This document shows positions 34,896-44,311 of a stretch of 64,000 nucleotides of DNA, one piece after another (position 1 is the stretch's first letter; every line of letters starts with the position of its first letter). Source of the stretch: Stenomitos frigidus_A (lineage in GTDB: Bacteria; Cyanobacteriota; Cyanobacteriia; Leptolyngbyales; Leptolyngbyaceae). The translations under genes and the position numbers were made by a program. The stretch lies in the NCBI RefSeq assembly GCF_963877135.1, contig NZ_CAWNSW010000155.1, forward strand, positions 49,039 to 113,038, read 5' to 3'. The notes beneath the pieces are model-generated. The model worked only from the letters and a program-made list of their open reading frames with translations. It had not been told where the DNA came from and did no database searches.

Positions 34896-36245
34896 TCACG
34901 GCGTTTCCACCGTTGCGACCACCGACATCCCTGGAGTAATGCGTGTTTCATAGCCTTTGATACTATCGGCATCAAAGATGATTTTGACAGGGATGCGCTG
35001 CACGATTTTGGTGAAATTGCCTGTGGCATTATCGGGCGGCAGGAGCGCAAATTTTGCGCCTGATGCGGGTGAAAGGCTATCCACTCTGCCTCTAAAGACA
35101 CGGTCTGGGAAAGCATCAAGCTTAATTTCAACCGCCTGTCCGGGCTGCATCTTTCCCAACTGAGTTTCTTTGAAGTTGGCAGTAATCCAGGGGATCGGCT
35201 GCACTAACGACATCAGCGTTTGTCCGGGCTGCACGCGTTGTCCGACTTGTACCGTGCGATTGCCGATGCGTCCCACCAGGGGAGCCGTAAGCGAGGTGTA
35301 ATTCAACTGCAATTGAGCATTCTTGAACTGAGCGATCGACTGATCAACCGTTGCTAGTGCTGCCTGATACTGCCGTCGATTCACTTCGGTCTGCTGACCG
35401 CTGGCGTTTGCTTGCTGCAAGTTTCCCTGCGTCGAACCCAGTTTTGCCTGGGCATTATTCAGATTGGTCTGCGCCTGCACGACTCGGGCTTGTGCTTGTT
35501 TGATCTGCTCGGCGATCGCATCATATTGTCCTCGTGTTGACTCGTACGTTGCCCTGGCAGCGTCAAGCTGTTGTTGAGCCACGGCACCTTCTTTAAACAG
35601 CGTCGTGTAGCGATTGTAGTCAAGGTCAGCTTTGACCAGGTTTGCCTTCACTTGCGCGAGTTGCGCTTTGGCGGCTGGCACCCCTGCCTGGGCTTCTGCC
35701 AGCGCCGCTTGAGACGTGGAAACGCTGGCGGCAGCAGCATCAATATTGCCCTGTGCCTGCGTCGTTAAACCCTGTGCATTGGTGACAGTGACACCAATAT
35801 TTGCCTGAGCAACCCGCGCCTGTTGTTGAGATGCTTCCAACGAGGCTTTCGACTGCTGGAGAGCGACTTCATAGTCCTGTGGATCGAGCTTTACCAACAG
35901 TTCGCCCTGCTGGACCTGCTGGTTGTCGTTGACAGCGACTTTAACCACAGTGCCATTAATGCGGGCATTGATGGGATGCACATCAGCCGTGACATACGCA
36001 TCATCGGTTTCAGCATGGGTTGCCGCGAAACGCCACCAGCGATAGCCCACAATGCTGCCAGCGATCACGCCCACCCCCAACGCGCCTAGAAGAATCCATT
36101 TCCGGTAAGGATGTTGACGGGGTACTTTCGGTTCGTTGGGTCGTTGGTCGGTTGCTGGCTGGGGTGAAGAAATATCCCGATCGAGCACGGCTGGCTTTTG
36201 TCCATCGAGGTCTTGAACCTGATTCGTTGAATTAGTAGATTCCAT
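34896..36245 (-). CDS. emrA: HlyD/EmrA-family membrane fusion protein
   Basis: 449 residues from ATG 36245 (MESTNSTNQVQDLD). The cytoplasmic head is followed by one TM helix (WILLGALGVGVIAGSIVGY), then an EmrA-like lipoyl half (ETDDAYVTADVHPINARING), a long alpha-hairpin rich in A/Q, and the second lipoyl/beta-barrel part (LNYTSLTAPLVGRIGNRTVQ). It links the EmrB-like pump to an outer-membrane channel. An upstream start at 36290 is possible but less likely. Confidence 0.93.
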   Translation of the reverse strand: MESTNSTNQVQDLDGQKPAVLDRDISSPQPATDQRPNEPKVPRQHPYRKWILLGALGVGVIAGSIVGYRWWRFAATHAETDDAYVTADVHPINARINGTVVKVAVNDNQQVQQGELLVKLDPQDYEVALQQSKASLEASQQQARVAQANIGVTVTNAQGLTTQAQGNIDAAAASVSTSQAALAEAQAGVPAAKAQLAQVKANLVKADLDYNRYTTLFKEGAVAQQQLDAARATYESTRGQYDAIAEQIKQAQARVVQAQTNLNNAQAKLGSTQGNLQQANASGQQTEVNRRQYQAALATVDQSIAQFKNAQLQLNYTSLTAPLVGRIGNRTVQVGQRVQPGQTLMSLVQPIPWITANFKETQLGKMQPGQAVEIKLDAFPDRVFRGRVDSLSPASGAKFALLPPDNATGNFTKIVQRIPVKIIFDADSIKGYETRITPGMSVVATVETP

Positions 36246-36870
36246 TTTGAGGACATCACAAAGGGTGTAACGATTGGCGATCGCGCTCATGCAAGTCGTT
36301 GAAGTCAGCGGGAGAAACTGGCGTGGCTGAAGGGCATGAAATAAACCGATGGTTCATTCAGGCTCCGTTTGATTCCTAAAAGCAGCCGTGATGAATGGAT
36401 GATTGTGATGATGCCATTGACCCGCATCAAAGACCAGTTATGCAAATAACATCTAAAGCTGTAAGGTGTATAGCACCTCAGCCGCTAAAAATTAGTACGC
36501 GTCGAACATTGAGTCCTGGCTATAACTTAGCGTGCTAAGCATTGGCTTAAAGCCGCTTGGGTATTGAATTTGTGGCTACTCGGACATTGAACTTGTTGAA
36601 CACAGCCAGAACAGGACATCCCAATATATAGAAGCAGACGCGATCGAAAAACCACCTCCAGACGGATGATGTTGAGAGTCTGTATTTGAGTAAAGTAAAC
36701 GTTTTGGTTCTCAAGAATGAGAATTAAATTAGTTCGAGTTTCTGTAGGGCGCGATATTGAGGCGAAACGCTCTGCAATGCTTTCAGGATGACCGTCCCAG
36801 TGCCACGCCCCTAAATTGCAAGCGTCGGTATGATTGAGTCCATGACGCTAAAGCAATACCAGGAAGTTGC
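36246..36870. other. 625-bp intergenic region between efflux and hopanoid genes
   Basis: No convincing gene on either strand. Moderately AT-rich, no tandem repeats. It holds the promoter region of the emrA-emrB operon and the 3' flank of the hopanoid cluster. No terminator is obvious. Confidence 0.4.
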
Positions 36871-38097
36871 CTAATCATTCGCAAGGGGCTGGTTATAAAC
36901 GCGACCCGATGTAAAACCAACGAGTTTACCACCTTCCGTCAATGTCAGGTGCCGACCACGCCACTCAATGCTGTTGCCAAGGAAGCTATAGCACCACAGC
37001 GCACACCGCACCAGATCGCTCAGCGGCACCAACCACAGCAGCGGTTTCGCCATCGGATCGCGTAGAACCTTAACGCCAACTACCCATGCCATTGCCAGCC
37101 TGAAAGCCCAGGTGATGCCTAGCACTGCCCAACTGAATGCCGAACCGTGTGCCGTCAGCACAAATACGAGGCTTGCCACTGTACCAAAGGTGAAGATCTG
37201 TCCGGTGTAGCCCCAGGGTTGAGAAAAGCGAATCCCCCGATTCCAACGGGTCTGGTGTTGCATAAAATCAATGACACTCGCGGTTGCCAGGACATGATCC
37301 ACGACGTAGTGGGACAACACCACCTGGTAGCCCAAATTAGTTGGCATGCGACCTAAATGAAAGTCATCGTGCAGGTAGTTAGCGACGGCTGGGAACCCAC
37401 CGATCGCCTCTAGCACAGCCCTCCGTAGAACGATCGTGGCACCAATCCCAAACGTCATACCTGTTAGCGTGCGGGAGACTAAGACCGTCGGTACCAACTC
37501 TGTCGTGATGCCCAGGGCTTCAAACGCCGCAACCCAGCCTTGCGCTAGCGATCGATAGGTGCAGGTGACAACGCCCACGGTCTTTTGGCTTAAGGGTTGT
37601 ACGACATTCATCAAGTAGTCTGAACCGACCTTTATATCACTGTCTGCGATCAGCAAAATGTCATGTTTGGCGGCTGTGACCGCATTGGACAGATTGCTAA
37701 TTTTGCGATTGGCTCCAATCATGCGATCGCTCACTACCAGATCAATATCGATCGCCGGGAAGTCTCGCATAATCTGCTTTGCAACCGCGACGGCAGGATC
37801 GCTGAGGTCTTGAATGCCAAAAATAATCTGATATGTGGGATAGTCCTGGCGACAAAAGGATGCAAGATTCTCATACGTGTTGCGATCAAGCCCACACAGG
37901 GGTTTGAGGATGCTCACGGGCGGATGGAACGCTGCATCAACGGTGGTAGGTGTAGCCAGAAAATCGATCGCGGCGTACAGCGCTAAACAGTAATAAACAA
38001 TAGCACTCACGCAGAACAATAACGGCAAAGAGGACGCGTAATCACTGATGCTGAGCGTCAATGGGTGTAGCTCAATCAGATTAAAGGCATATAACAC
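36871..38097 (-). CDS. hpnI: HpnI-like family 2 glycosyltransferase (hopanoid glycosylation), copy 1
   Basis: A 408-residue membrane glycosyltransferase of the ceramide-glucosyltransferase-like GT2 group: N-terminal TM, PVSILKPLCGLDRNTYENLA, DILLIADSDIKVGSDYL (DxD-like), YLHDDFHLGR, QTRWNRGIRF (QxxRW), and C-terminal TMs. HpnI adds N-acetylglucosamine to bacteriohopanetetrol. The GTG start overlaps the hpnK stop by 1 bp (TAGTG), indicating coupled translation. It ends the minus-strand cluster. Confidence 0.85.
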   Translation of the reverse strand: MLYAFNLIELHPLTLSISDYASSLPLLFCVSAIVYYCLALYAAIDFLATPTTVDAAFHPPVSILKPLCGLDRNTYENLASFCRQDYPTYQIIFGIQDLSDPAVAVAKQIMRDFPAIDIDLVVSDRMIGANRKISNLSNAVTAAKHDILLIADSDIKVGSDYLMNVVQPLSQKTVGVVTCTYRSLAQGWVAAFEALGITTELVPTVLVSRTLTGMTFGIGATIVLRRAVLEAIGGFPAVANYLHDDFHLGRMPTNLGYQVVLSHYVVDHVLATASVIDFMQHQTRWNRGIRFSQPWGYTGQIFTFGTVASLVFVLTAHGSAFSWAVLGITWAFRLAMAWVVGVKVLRDPMAKPLLWLVPLSDLVRCALWCYSFLGNSIEWRGRHLTLTEGGKLVGFTSGRVYNQPLAND

Positions 38098-38984
38098 TAT
38101 GGTCTAACGACTCCTAAGTGGCAATAATTGGTTAATTCAAAGCCTTGATGTTGAATAGCGATCCGCACGCGGTCACTGATGAGTGCATCGCGCTCTGCCT
38201 GCCCCAACCCAATGCCGTTGTCAGGCTCACCAGCCACACGCGTTGCCGGATGAGAATAAATTTCCACCAAATTGGCTTGAATCAGAGGAATCAGCTTCAG
38301 CAGATACGCTTCCGTCATCCGACCACTATGCAGCAAGCCATACACGCGATCGACCGAGTGAATCCCCTGCGATCGCAGCACCCGTTTACCATAGCGACGC
38401 AGACCCGCATACACAAACGACAGCAGCCGTTTGGTGATCCATTCAGAGCGATCGGCTTGGATGGCGATCGACGCTTCTTCAAAGGGCAGGCGCATGAACC
38501 GAATGTTAAACTCCTTTGCCAATCTCACCAGATGATGCAACACCACTGGCTGCACATGCACATGCACATGCCCATCTACATGGGAGAGCGGTAGCCCCGT
38601 CTGGCGGAATTTCTCTAACTGTGCCCGTATTTCAAGCGGCAGTTCGCGACGTGCTGCCGCATTGAAGTGGTAGTAAAGCCCCGCTTTCTCCGGTTGATTC
38701 GAGAAGCTACCCTGGGTATCTACCAAGTGAGGAATTTGGGTTGGCGACAGTACCGATCGCCCGCAGGCTAGCACGAGATGTAACCCCACTGCTAATGTCG
38801 AATGCGCCTTTGCCAATGCCACCGCCTCTTCGAAGGCGTCGCCTGTCACCATCAGGCTGGTGCTGGTGAGAACGCCTCGTTCATGAGCCGCAATAATGGC
38901 TTGATTCACGCCCGACGAAAACCCAAAATCATCCCCATTGACAATGAGCTGACGACGAGACGACGGGTGTCCAGATTGATGCAT
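38097..38984 (-). CDS. hpnK: hopanoid-associated YdjC-family deacetylase HpnK
   Basis: A 295-residue YdjC-type carbohydrate deacetylase: QLIVNGDDFGFSSGVNQAII with the metal-binding Asp, HLVLACGRSVL, and HVDGHVHVHVQPVVLHHLVR with the His ligands. HpnK deacetylates the GlcNAc-hopanoid made by HpnI. It is coupled to hpnI by a 1-bp overlap. The length is normal and the metal ligands present. Confidence 0.9.
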   Translation of the reverse strand: MHQSGHPSSRRQLIVNGDDFGFSSGVNQAIIAAHERGVLTSTSLMVTGDAFEEAVALAKAHSTLAVGLHLVLACGRSVLSPTQIPHLVDTQGSFSNQPEKAGLYYHFNAAARRELPLEIRAQLEKFRQTGLPLSHVDGHVHVHVQPVVLHHLVRLAKEFNIRFMRLPFEEASIAIQADRSEWITKRLLSFVYAGLRRYGKRVLRSQGIHSVDRVYGLLHSGRMTEAYLLKLIPLIQANLVEIYSHPATRVAGEPDNGIGLGQAERDALISDRVRIAIQHQGFELTNYCHLGVVRP

Positions 38985-39026
38985 CCTGTTTCACGTTAAG
39001 AGGCTGTAAAGGAGTAATGTCACTTT

Positions 39027-39150
39027 TAGCTATCAGCAGTCAGCTATCAGCAATTAGCTTTTAACAGTGGGTAAAGGCTGAAAGTAAGCTCTACTGGATT
39101 TGGGTTTCATCTCTCAACCAAACCTATGTTCTGATAGCTGATAGCTGAAT
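39027..39150. repeat. CAGCTAT/CAGCAGT heptamer tracts
   Basis: AGCTATCAGCAGTCAGCTAT-type heptamers at the left, GATAGCTGATAGCTGA at the right, between hpnK and the ferritin-like gene. Arms are partly inverted relative to each other. Confidence 0.75.
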
Positions 39151-39173
39151 CCAAATTACTTACGTACCCACCG

Positions 39174-40037
39174 CTACGATTCCGAAACGCTGATATTGGC
39201 TTGGGTAGGTTGCCGCCGGGGTAGCAGTCTGAGGGTGCTTTGGGCGATCGCAGAAAGCCTGGGCAAGAGCCGGGGTTGCAGGAGGCGATCGTCAAAGACG
39301 CTCATCCGCTGGGCATTTTCCCGCAGGCAAGCGGAGAAGACACGATCGGGTGTCAGGTTATCGACAAAGGTACCTGCTCCCGTCGCGGTAAAGACTTCGC
39401 CAGTGCCATCGCCAGCCTTGCCAAAGATCTGCGCCAAATGCAACAGCGCCCGACCGTAGTGCCAGCCGGAGTAAGCGCCTCGTAAGGGGGTAAAGCCACG
39501 TCCCTGCTGCACTTGCAGGTAGCTCACCCAGTTGGTGAAAAAGACGATATGCCGTGCTTCTTCATGCAAAATGGGGTCAAAGATGGTGAACAGCGCTTCA
39601 GGGAAATAGTTGGTTTCACGCGCTAGCCCAAACATGCCAAACGCGAAGTACGAATCCAGGCATTCCCCAAACCCAAAGTCGATAAACTCTTGCTCAATGT
39701 TGTCTGGCACGACAGGGGCTGGTGGCTCCGCAATCTTGACATCGTAATGATTGATCAGAAACTCCAGCAGCCGACCGTGACGGGTTTCCTCTTTTGCCTG
39801 GAGGGCGATCGCCGCTCGAATGTCGGGATCGCTCACCGTCTCAGCAAACGCCGTGACCATGACTCCAGCCTGACGCTCGACGCGCAGTGCTTCCTGCCAA
39901 AAGGGGATGCCCCGTAAGCGCTCTAGCGCAGCAGCATCCAGCTTAGGCCAGGGAAGTTTCTCAGGCTCATAGTCCTGATAGCTGTCCATAAAGCTTTGGC
40001 AGAACAACTGTTTGTGGGCGTCCGATCCAATTTTCAT
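39174..40037 (-). CDS. ferritin-like di-iron protein in the hopanoid cluster
   Basis: 287 residues, a helical bundle with two iron-binding EExRH motifs (QAKEETRHGRLLEF near residue 80 and ILHEEARHIVFF near 155) plus other Glu residues on paired helices. Such carboxylate-bridged di-iron proteins are oxygenases, desaturases or oxidases. It sits between hpnK and the second hpnI-like gene, 26 bp from the latter, so a hopanoid-modifying or linked oxidation role is inferred; the reaction is unknown. Confidence 0.8.
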   Translation of the reverse strand: MKIGSDAHKQLFCQSFMDSYQDYEPEKLPWPKLDAAALERLRGIPFWQEALRVERQAGVMVTAFAETVSDPDIRAAIALQAKEETRHGRLLEFLINHYDVKIAEPPAPVVPDNIEQEFIDFGFGECLDSYFAFGMFGLARETNYFPEALFTIFDPILHEEARHIVFFTNWVSYLQVQQGRGFTPLRGAYSGWHYGRALLHLAQIFGKAGDGTGEVFTATGAGTFVDNLTPDRVFSACLRENAQRMSVFDDRLLQPRLLPRLSAIAQSTLRLLPRRQPTQANISVSES

Positions 40038-40062
40038 ACGTTCGTTCCTTTGGTTACGTTCT

Positions 40063-41307
40063 TTATGTTCGACTGATCACTGACTTAGCGCTTGCGGACA
40101 AACCGGACGAGCGCAGTACCAGTTCACCACCCCGCGTGAGCCGAAACTGCCGTCCACGCCACACAATCGTGTTGCCTGTGAAGCCGTAGCACCAGAGTGC
40201 AAAACTCATGCAGTCTCGCAATGGCACTAACCACAACAATTGTTTGGCAACCGGGTCTTGAAGGCACTGAACGCCGACAAACCATGCCATCGCTAAACGG
40301 CTTACCCAGGTCAAACCGAGCACCACCCAACCCAACAGCGAGCCTCCGGTTGCCAGCAGAAAGAGAAGGCTGCTCACCGTCCCGTAGGTAAAAATCAACC
40401 CGACGTAGCCCCAGGGGCGAGACACACGGATACCGACCATCCAACGCAGTTGGCGCTGTAGCGCACCCATCACTGTGCTAGAGGCCATGACGTGTTCGAT
40501 AATGTGCTGGGAAAGGACAATTTTGTAGCCAGCCTGAGCCGGTAAGTGACCCAGTTGAAAGTCATCGGCTAAATAGTTCGCGATCGCCTCAAAGCCGCCG
40601 ATCACTTCCAGGGCAGAGCGCCGGATCACAATCGTCTGACCCATCGCAAATTTTGTCCCTTCCAACCGATCGCTCACTAACACTCCTGGTAGGAACTCAG
40701 TGGCGGAACTGAGCGCTTCTAATTTAGTTAACCATCCTTCTGTTAGTGAGCGATAAAGACACGTCACCACACCCACATTGCCATCGCTCAATGGTTGGAC
40801 AACCTGCCGTAAGTAGTCTGCTTCCACATGCACATCACTGTCTGCAAGCAGCACGATGTCATATTTCGCTTTAGCGAAGGCATTGGCAAGATTACTGGTT
40901 TTTCGATTCGCACCTAGCGTGCGATCGTCAATCACTAATTGAAGCTCACGGTCTGGGAAATCGCGAATGAGTTGCCGGATGACCGCAACACTGGAGTCAC
41001 GCCAATCCTGCACGCTAAAAATGACTTGATAGGTGGGATAGTTCTGACGGCAAAAAGACGCGAGGTTGTCATAGGCATGAGGTTCAAGCCCACAAACAGG
41101 CTTGAGGATACTGACGGCTGGATCAAAACTGGGCTCAACTAATCGCTTTTGGGAGAAGAAGGTGTGAGCCGCATAAAGGGCGTAACCGTAATAACCAATT
41201 GCTGTTAAACACAGAAAGAACAAAGGTACGAGCAGATAAAACGTGATTTCAAGTCTGATGGTTGAGAGTACAGTCGAGAAAATCGAAAGAGAATGTAGAT
41301 ACGCCAT
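40063..41307 (-). CDS. HpnI-like family 2 glycosyltransferase, copy 2
   Basis: A 414-residue paralogue of the 36.9-38.1 kb enzyme with the same layout: PAVSILKPVCGLEPHAYDNL, DIVLLADSDVHVEADYL, YLADDFQLGHL, LRWMVGIRVSRPWGYVGLIF. The two share most motif residues but differ in the variable loop. It may glycosylate another hopanoid or add a different sugar. Upstream is the EamA transporter gene; the ferritin-like gene follows after 25 bp. Confidence 0.85.
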   Translation of the reverse strand: MAYLHSLSIFSTVLSTIRLEITFYLLVPLFFLCLTAIGYYGYALYAAHTFFSQKRLVEPSFDPAVSILKPVCGLEPHAYDNLASFCRQNYPTYQVIFSVQDWRDSSVAVIRQLIRDFPDRELQLVIDDRTLGANRKTSNLANAFAKAKYDIVLLADSDVHVEADYLRQVVQPLSDGNVGVVTCLYRSLTEGWLTKLEALSSATEFLPGVLVSDRLEGTKFAMGQTIVIRRSALEVIGGFEAIANYLADDFQLGHLPAQAGYKIVLSQHIIEHVMASSTVMGALQRQLRWMVGIRVSRPWGYVGLIFTYGTVSSLLFLLATGGSLLGWVVLGLTWVSRLAMAWFVGVQCLQDPVAKQLLWLVPLRDCMSFALWCYGFTGNTIVWRGRQFRLTRGGELVLRSSGLSASAKSVISRT

Positions 41308-41499
41308 AGATTGAGATGCAAAACTTTAAATTGCTTTCATTAACCTGCTGCGACTCGACTCATCCTTGGCTGCTAACCATGAAAGGCCATTCGCCTTGCC
41401 ACCAACAATAACCAGCATTAAAAACTCGAAGATTAACCTAACTTTCTAGCAATAGCAATGACTTCCAAACAATGATATTTAATCGGTGACATTCACACC

Positions 41500-42375
41500 T
41501 TACAGCGCACCTGAGCTGAGAGAAACAAACGCTACACCAATGCCAATCAATCCCGTACCGGCCAAACGGCCGATCGGTAATGATTCTCGTAAAAAGTAAT
41601 GGCTACCCAGTGCACTCAAGGGATAACTCAGGGCCGTCATGGGTATGACCAGGCTCAGGTCTGCCCAACTCAACAGTGCAATAAATAAGAAGAAATCAGC
41701 CGCCATGCAAGCAACCCCTAAGCCAATAAAGGGACTGCTCAACGCCCGACGGACTAGCTTTAACAGCGATCGCGCGTGCAATGTTGTCACGGCTCCCACT
41801 TGCTTCATCCCAGCGGCCAGCAATAGATCGCCAGCAGATGCCGCTAAAACCATCGCCGCAATGGCGACTCCAAGCTTTGATAGCACCAGCGAAAACGACA
41901 AAGGAATCAGCATCAGCGCCGAAAATTGACCGCTTCGCAGGCGCTGCTTTGGCGTTTCAGTAAGCGTTTTTTCGCCCAGGTCTACCAACAACACACCACT
42001 GGAAATCAAACCGATCCCAAACCAGCGCACCGTTGAAACACTCTCACGCAGCACTAAGCAGGCAAATAAAGCCGATAACACAAACTTTGTCGCTGTCATG
42101 GGCAGCACATAGCTTAAGTCTAGTCGTGACAGCGCGATGAGATAAATCAACAGTGAGCCGATCAGAAAGGAAACACCGAGCACAATCCAGGGGTTGGTCA
42201 GTACTTGTAGGCCGATCGATAAGAGATTCGCAAGGTTTAATGTTTTCACCTCACTCACCTGTCGCATGCCTCGGCTTAGCCAAACATCGCCCAAAACCTG
42301 AAAGATCACCAGCAGTAAAAGAACAAAATGCTTGCGCACTGAGATAGGTTGCCTGAGTGTTGGATGGCTAAACAT
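41500..42375 (-). CDS. EamA/DMT-family transporter
   Basis: About 291 residues, ten membrane helices in two EamA halves (LSYVLPMTATKFVLSALFAC and LSLVIPMTALSYPLSALGSH are the equivalent segments). ATG 42375 (MFSHPTLRQP) is preferred because a frame from 42396 starts inside a palindromic repeat. Located inside the hopanoid cluster; it may move a lipid precursor or sugar-lipid (compare small DMT flippases), but the substrate is inferred from context only. Confidence 0.8.
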   Translation of the reverse strand: MFSHPTLRQPISVRKHFVLLLLVIFQVLGDVWLSRGMRQVSEVKTLNLANLLSIGLQVLTNPWIVLGVSFLIGSLLIYLIALSRLDLSYVLPMTATKFVLSALFACLVLRESVSTVRWFGIGLISSGVLLVDLGEKTLTETPKQRLRSGQFSALMLIPLSFSLVLSKLGVAIAAMVLAASAGDLLLAAGMKQVGAVTTLHARSLLKLVRRALSSPFIGLGVACMAADFFLFIALLSWADLSLVIPMTALSYPLSALGSHYFLRESLPIGRLAGTGLIGIGVAFVSLSSGAL

Positions 42376-42381
42376 CTTCGC

Positions 42382-42454
42382 GTAGGGGCGAAGCATTCGG
42401 GCAATGATTTCCCGTAATCGTCGAGTGATGACTGATCAAAGGCTTCGCCCCTAC
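42382..42454. repeat. palindromic GTAGGGGCGAAGC element
   Basis: Arms GTAGGGGCGAAGC and GCTTCGCCCCTAC, 13 bp perfect, 47-bp interior. It sits exactly between hpnJ and the EamA gene, with the right arm including the hpnJ stop. The same GTAGGGGCG...CTAC theme occurs in the MITE-like copy at 13500-13594. Confidence 0.85.
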
Positions 42455-43899
42455 TGAATCGCTTGTCCGTGGGCGATCGATTGTGTACGACGTTCCTTAA
42501 GATACGAGAAGAATTCGCCGCCTTCTCGCAAACGACGGACTAGCATTTGTCGATCGCTCAACATTTCGCGCACGATAGGGATAATCGCCTTCGGACGGAA
42601 GTAGAACCGACGGTACATCTGTTCCACAGCATCTTCGATCGCCGCATTGGAGAGGTCTGGGTATTGCAGCGTTGACGTTTGCATCCCAGAGCTAGCCACC
42701 AACGCCTGATCTGTAAACCAGCCGTTTGCCTTTGCCTGCGCATACAGTTCTGTACCCGGATACGGGGCTGCGATCGATACCTGAATCGTATGCGGACTCA
42801 GTTCACACGCAAAGCGAATGGTTTCTTCAATTGTTTCACGGGTTTCCACTGGCAAGCCAATAATGAACGTCCCATGAACGGTAATGCCCAATGCGTGGCA
42901 GTTTTTCATGAACTGCCGTGCTGCTTCTAGCTTGATACCTTTGTTGATATTGTTGAGAATCTGCTGGTTGCCTGACTCAAACCCCACAAGCAGCAAGCGC
43001 AACCCGTTATCGCGCAGTTGTTTGAGGGTATCGTAATCAAGATTGGCACGGGCGTTGCAGCTCCAGGTCAGCTTCAGCCGCTTCATGTGCTCACTGATGG
43101 CGATCGCCCGCTGTTTGTCGATGGTAAACGTATCGTCATCAAACATGTATTCCTGCACACGATCGCCAAAGATTGCTTTGGCTTCGTCCAGTTCTCGTCC
43201 TACGACGGCTGGACTTTTCGTGCGGTACTGATGTCCTCCGATCGTTTGCGGCCAGAGGCAAAAGCTACACTTCGCCGGACAACCGCGCCCTGTGTAGAAC
43301 GAGATATACGGGTGTAGCAAGTACCCAATAAAATACTTGGTGATGTCTAAGTCCCGCGCATAGGTCGGCAAAACGCTCGGCATCGCATCCCAATCATGAA
43401 TGAGATCGCGCTCTGGCGTATGATGCAGTGTCCCATTCGCATCGCGGTAGCTTAAGCCTTTGATTTGATCCCAGGGTTTGTCTTCTGCCAACTCTTTGCA
43501 AGTGTAGTCAAACTCATGACGGCAAACAAAGTCGATCGCAGGGTTCTCAAGCAACGTTTGTTCGGGCAACACAGCTACATGGGCACCAATCAACCCCACT
43601 GACACAGACGCATTTTGCGCTTTGATGGCTTCAGCACATTTCACATCATTTACCAGAGACGGCGTGCTGGTGTGCATGATCACGAGTTCGTAAGCGCGCG
43701 CGATTTTGAGCACGTCCTCAAGCGTCTGGCCGTGGGGAGGGGCATCCACCAGTTTGCTACCCGGCACGAGCGCAGCAGGCTGTGCCAGCCAGGTCGGGTA
43801 CCAGAAGGAAGTAATCTCACGCTTAGCCTGATATCTTGACCCAGCACCGCCATCAAACCCATCGAAGGACGGTGGACTTAAAAACAACGTTTTTTTCAC
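42451..43899 (-). CDS. hpnJ: hopanoid-associated radical SAM protein HpnJ
   Basis: 482 residues. The N-terminal B12-binding-like half (KTLFLSPPSFDGFDGG) is followed by a radical SAM core with the 4Fe-4S motif CPAKCSFCLW and LRLLLVGFESGNQQILNNIN. HpnJ converts the hopanoid-linked glucosamine to the cyclitol ether by ring contraction. It is the first gene of the minus-strand cluster hpnJ-eamA-hpnI2-ferritin-hpnK-hpnI. Length and motifs are complete. Confidence 0.92.
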   Translation of the reverse strand: MKKTLFLSPPSFDGFDGGAGSRYQAKREITSFWYPTWLAQPAALVPGSKLVDAPPHGQTLEDVLKIARAYELVIMHTSTPSLVNDVKCAEAIKAQNASVSVGLIGAHVAVLPEQTLLENPAIDFVCRHEFDYTCKELAEDKPWDQIKGLSYRDANGTLHHTPERDLIHDWDAMPSVLPTYARDLDITKYFIGYLLHPYISFYTGRGCPAKCSFCLWPQTIGGHQYRTKSPAVVGRELDEAKAIFGDRVQEYMFDDDTFTIDKQRAIAISEHMKRLKLTWSCNARANLDYDTLKQLRDNGLRLLLVGFESGNQQILNNINKGIKLEAARQFMKNCHALGITVHGTFIIGLPVETRETIEETIRFACELSPHTIQVSIAAPYPGTELYAQAKANGWFTDQALVASSGMQTSTLQYPDLSNAAIEDAVEQMYRRFYFRPKAIIPIVREMLSDRQMLVRRLREGGEFFSYLKERRTQSIAHGQAIQ

Positions 43900-44311
43900 A
43901 AATGATTCTCTTAGGAACAGGTCGGGGCGTTTCAGTCACATGCTCTAACCAGTATTTAGAGCTTCAGTATGTCAACACAGTAAACTTTCTGTGATGATTT
44001 TATTACGAGTTCACGCATAGCCATAGGGCTTTCTGCTGGAAAAAACAATGTAATTTACCCCTTAAGCTAGAGTTCTGTGGTTGCTCGCGTAGTCATCCGC
44101 AATAAGTTTCCTGCTTTGAAAGAGTTACACATAAAGCTTCTAGAACCTGCGGAACCTCTGCCTGGAGCCCAACGAGCCAGCGGAGACACGTTACAAACTG
44201 GCTCGCTTAACGATCGTTATCCTTGCGGTAGAGATTTAAAGGTTTGGTGAAGGGTACTATAGAGTACTGTTTTTCATTCTGTAGTGCGTACTACCATTTA
44301 CCGAATCATTC
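43900..44311. other. 412-bp divergent promoter region of hpnJ and rlpA
   Basis: No gene. A TACTAT hexamer about 50 bp before rlpA could be a -10 box. A GTA-N8-TAC palindrome (44281-44294) lies only 18 bp before the rlpA ATG. No repeats of the STRR type. Confidence 0.4.

Noticed and set aside
44281..44294. GTAGTGCGTACTAC, a second perfect GTAN8TAC site before rlpA
   Set aside because: Only 18 bp from the start codon and without a spaced -10. About sixteen chance matches to this six-base consensus are expected in 64 kb, and rlpA is not a nitrogen gene.
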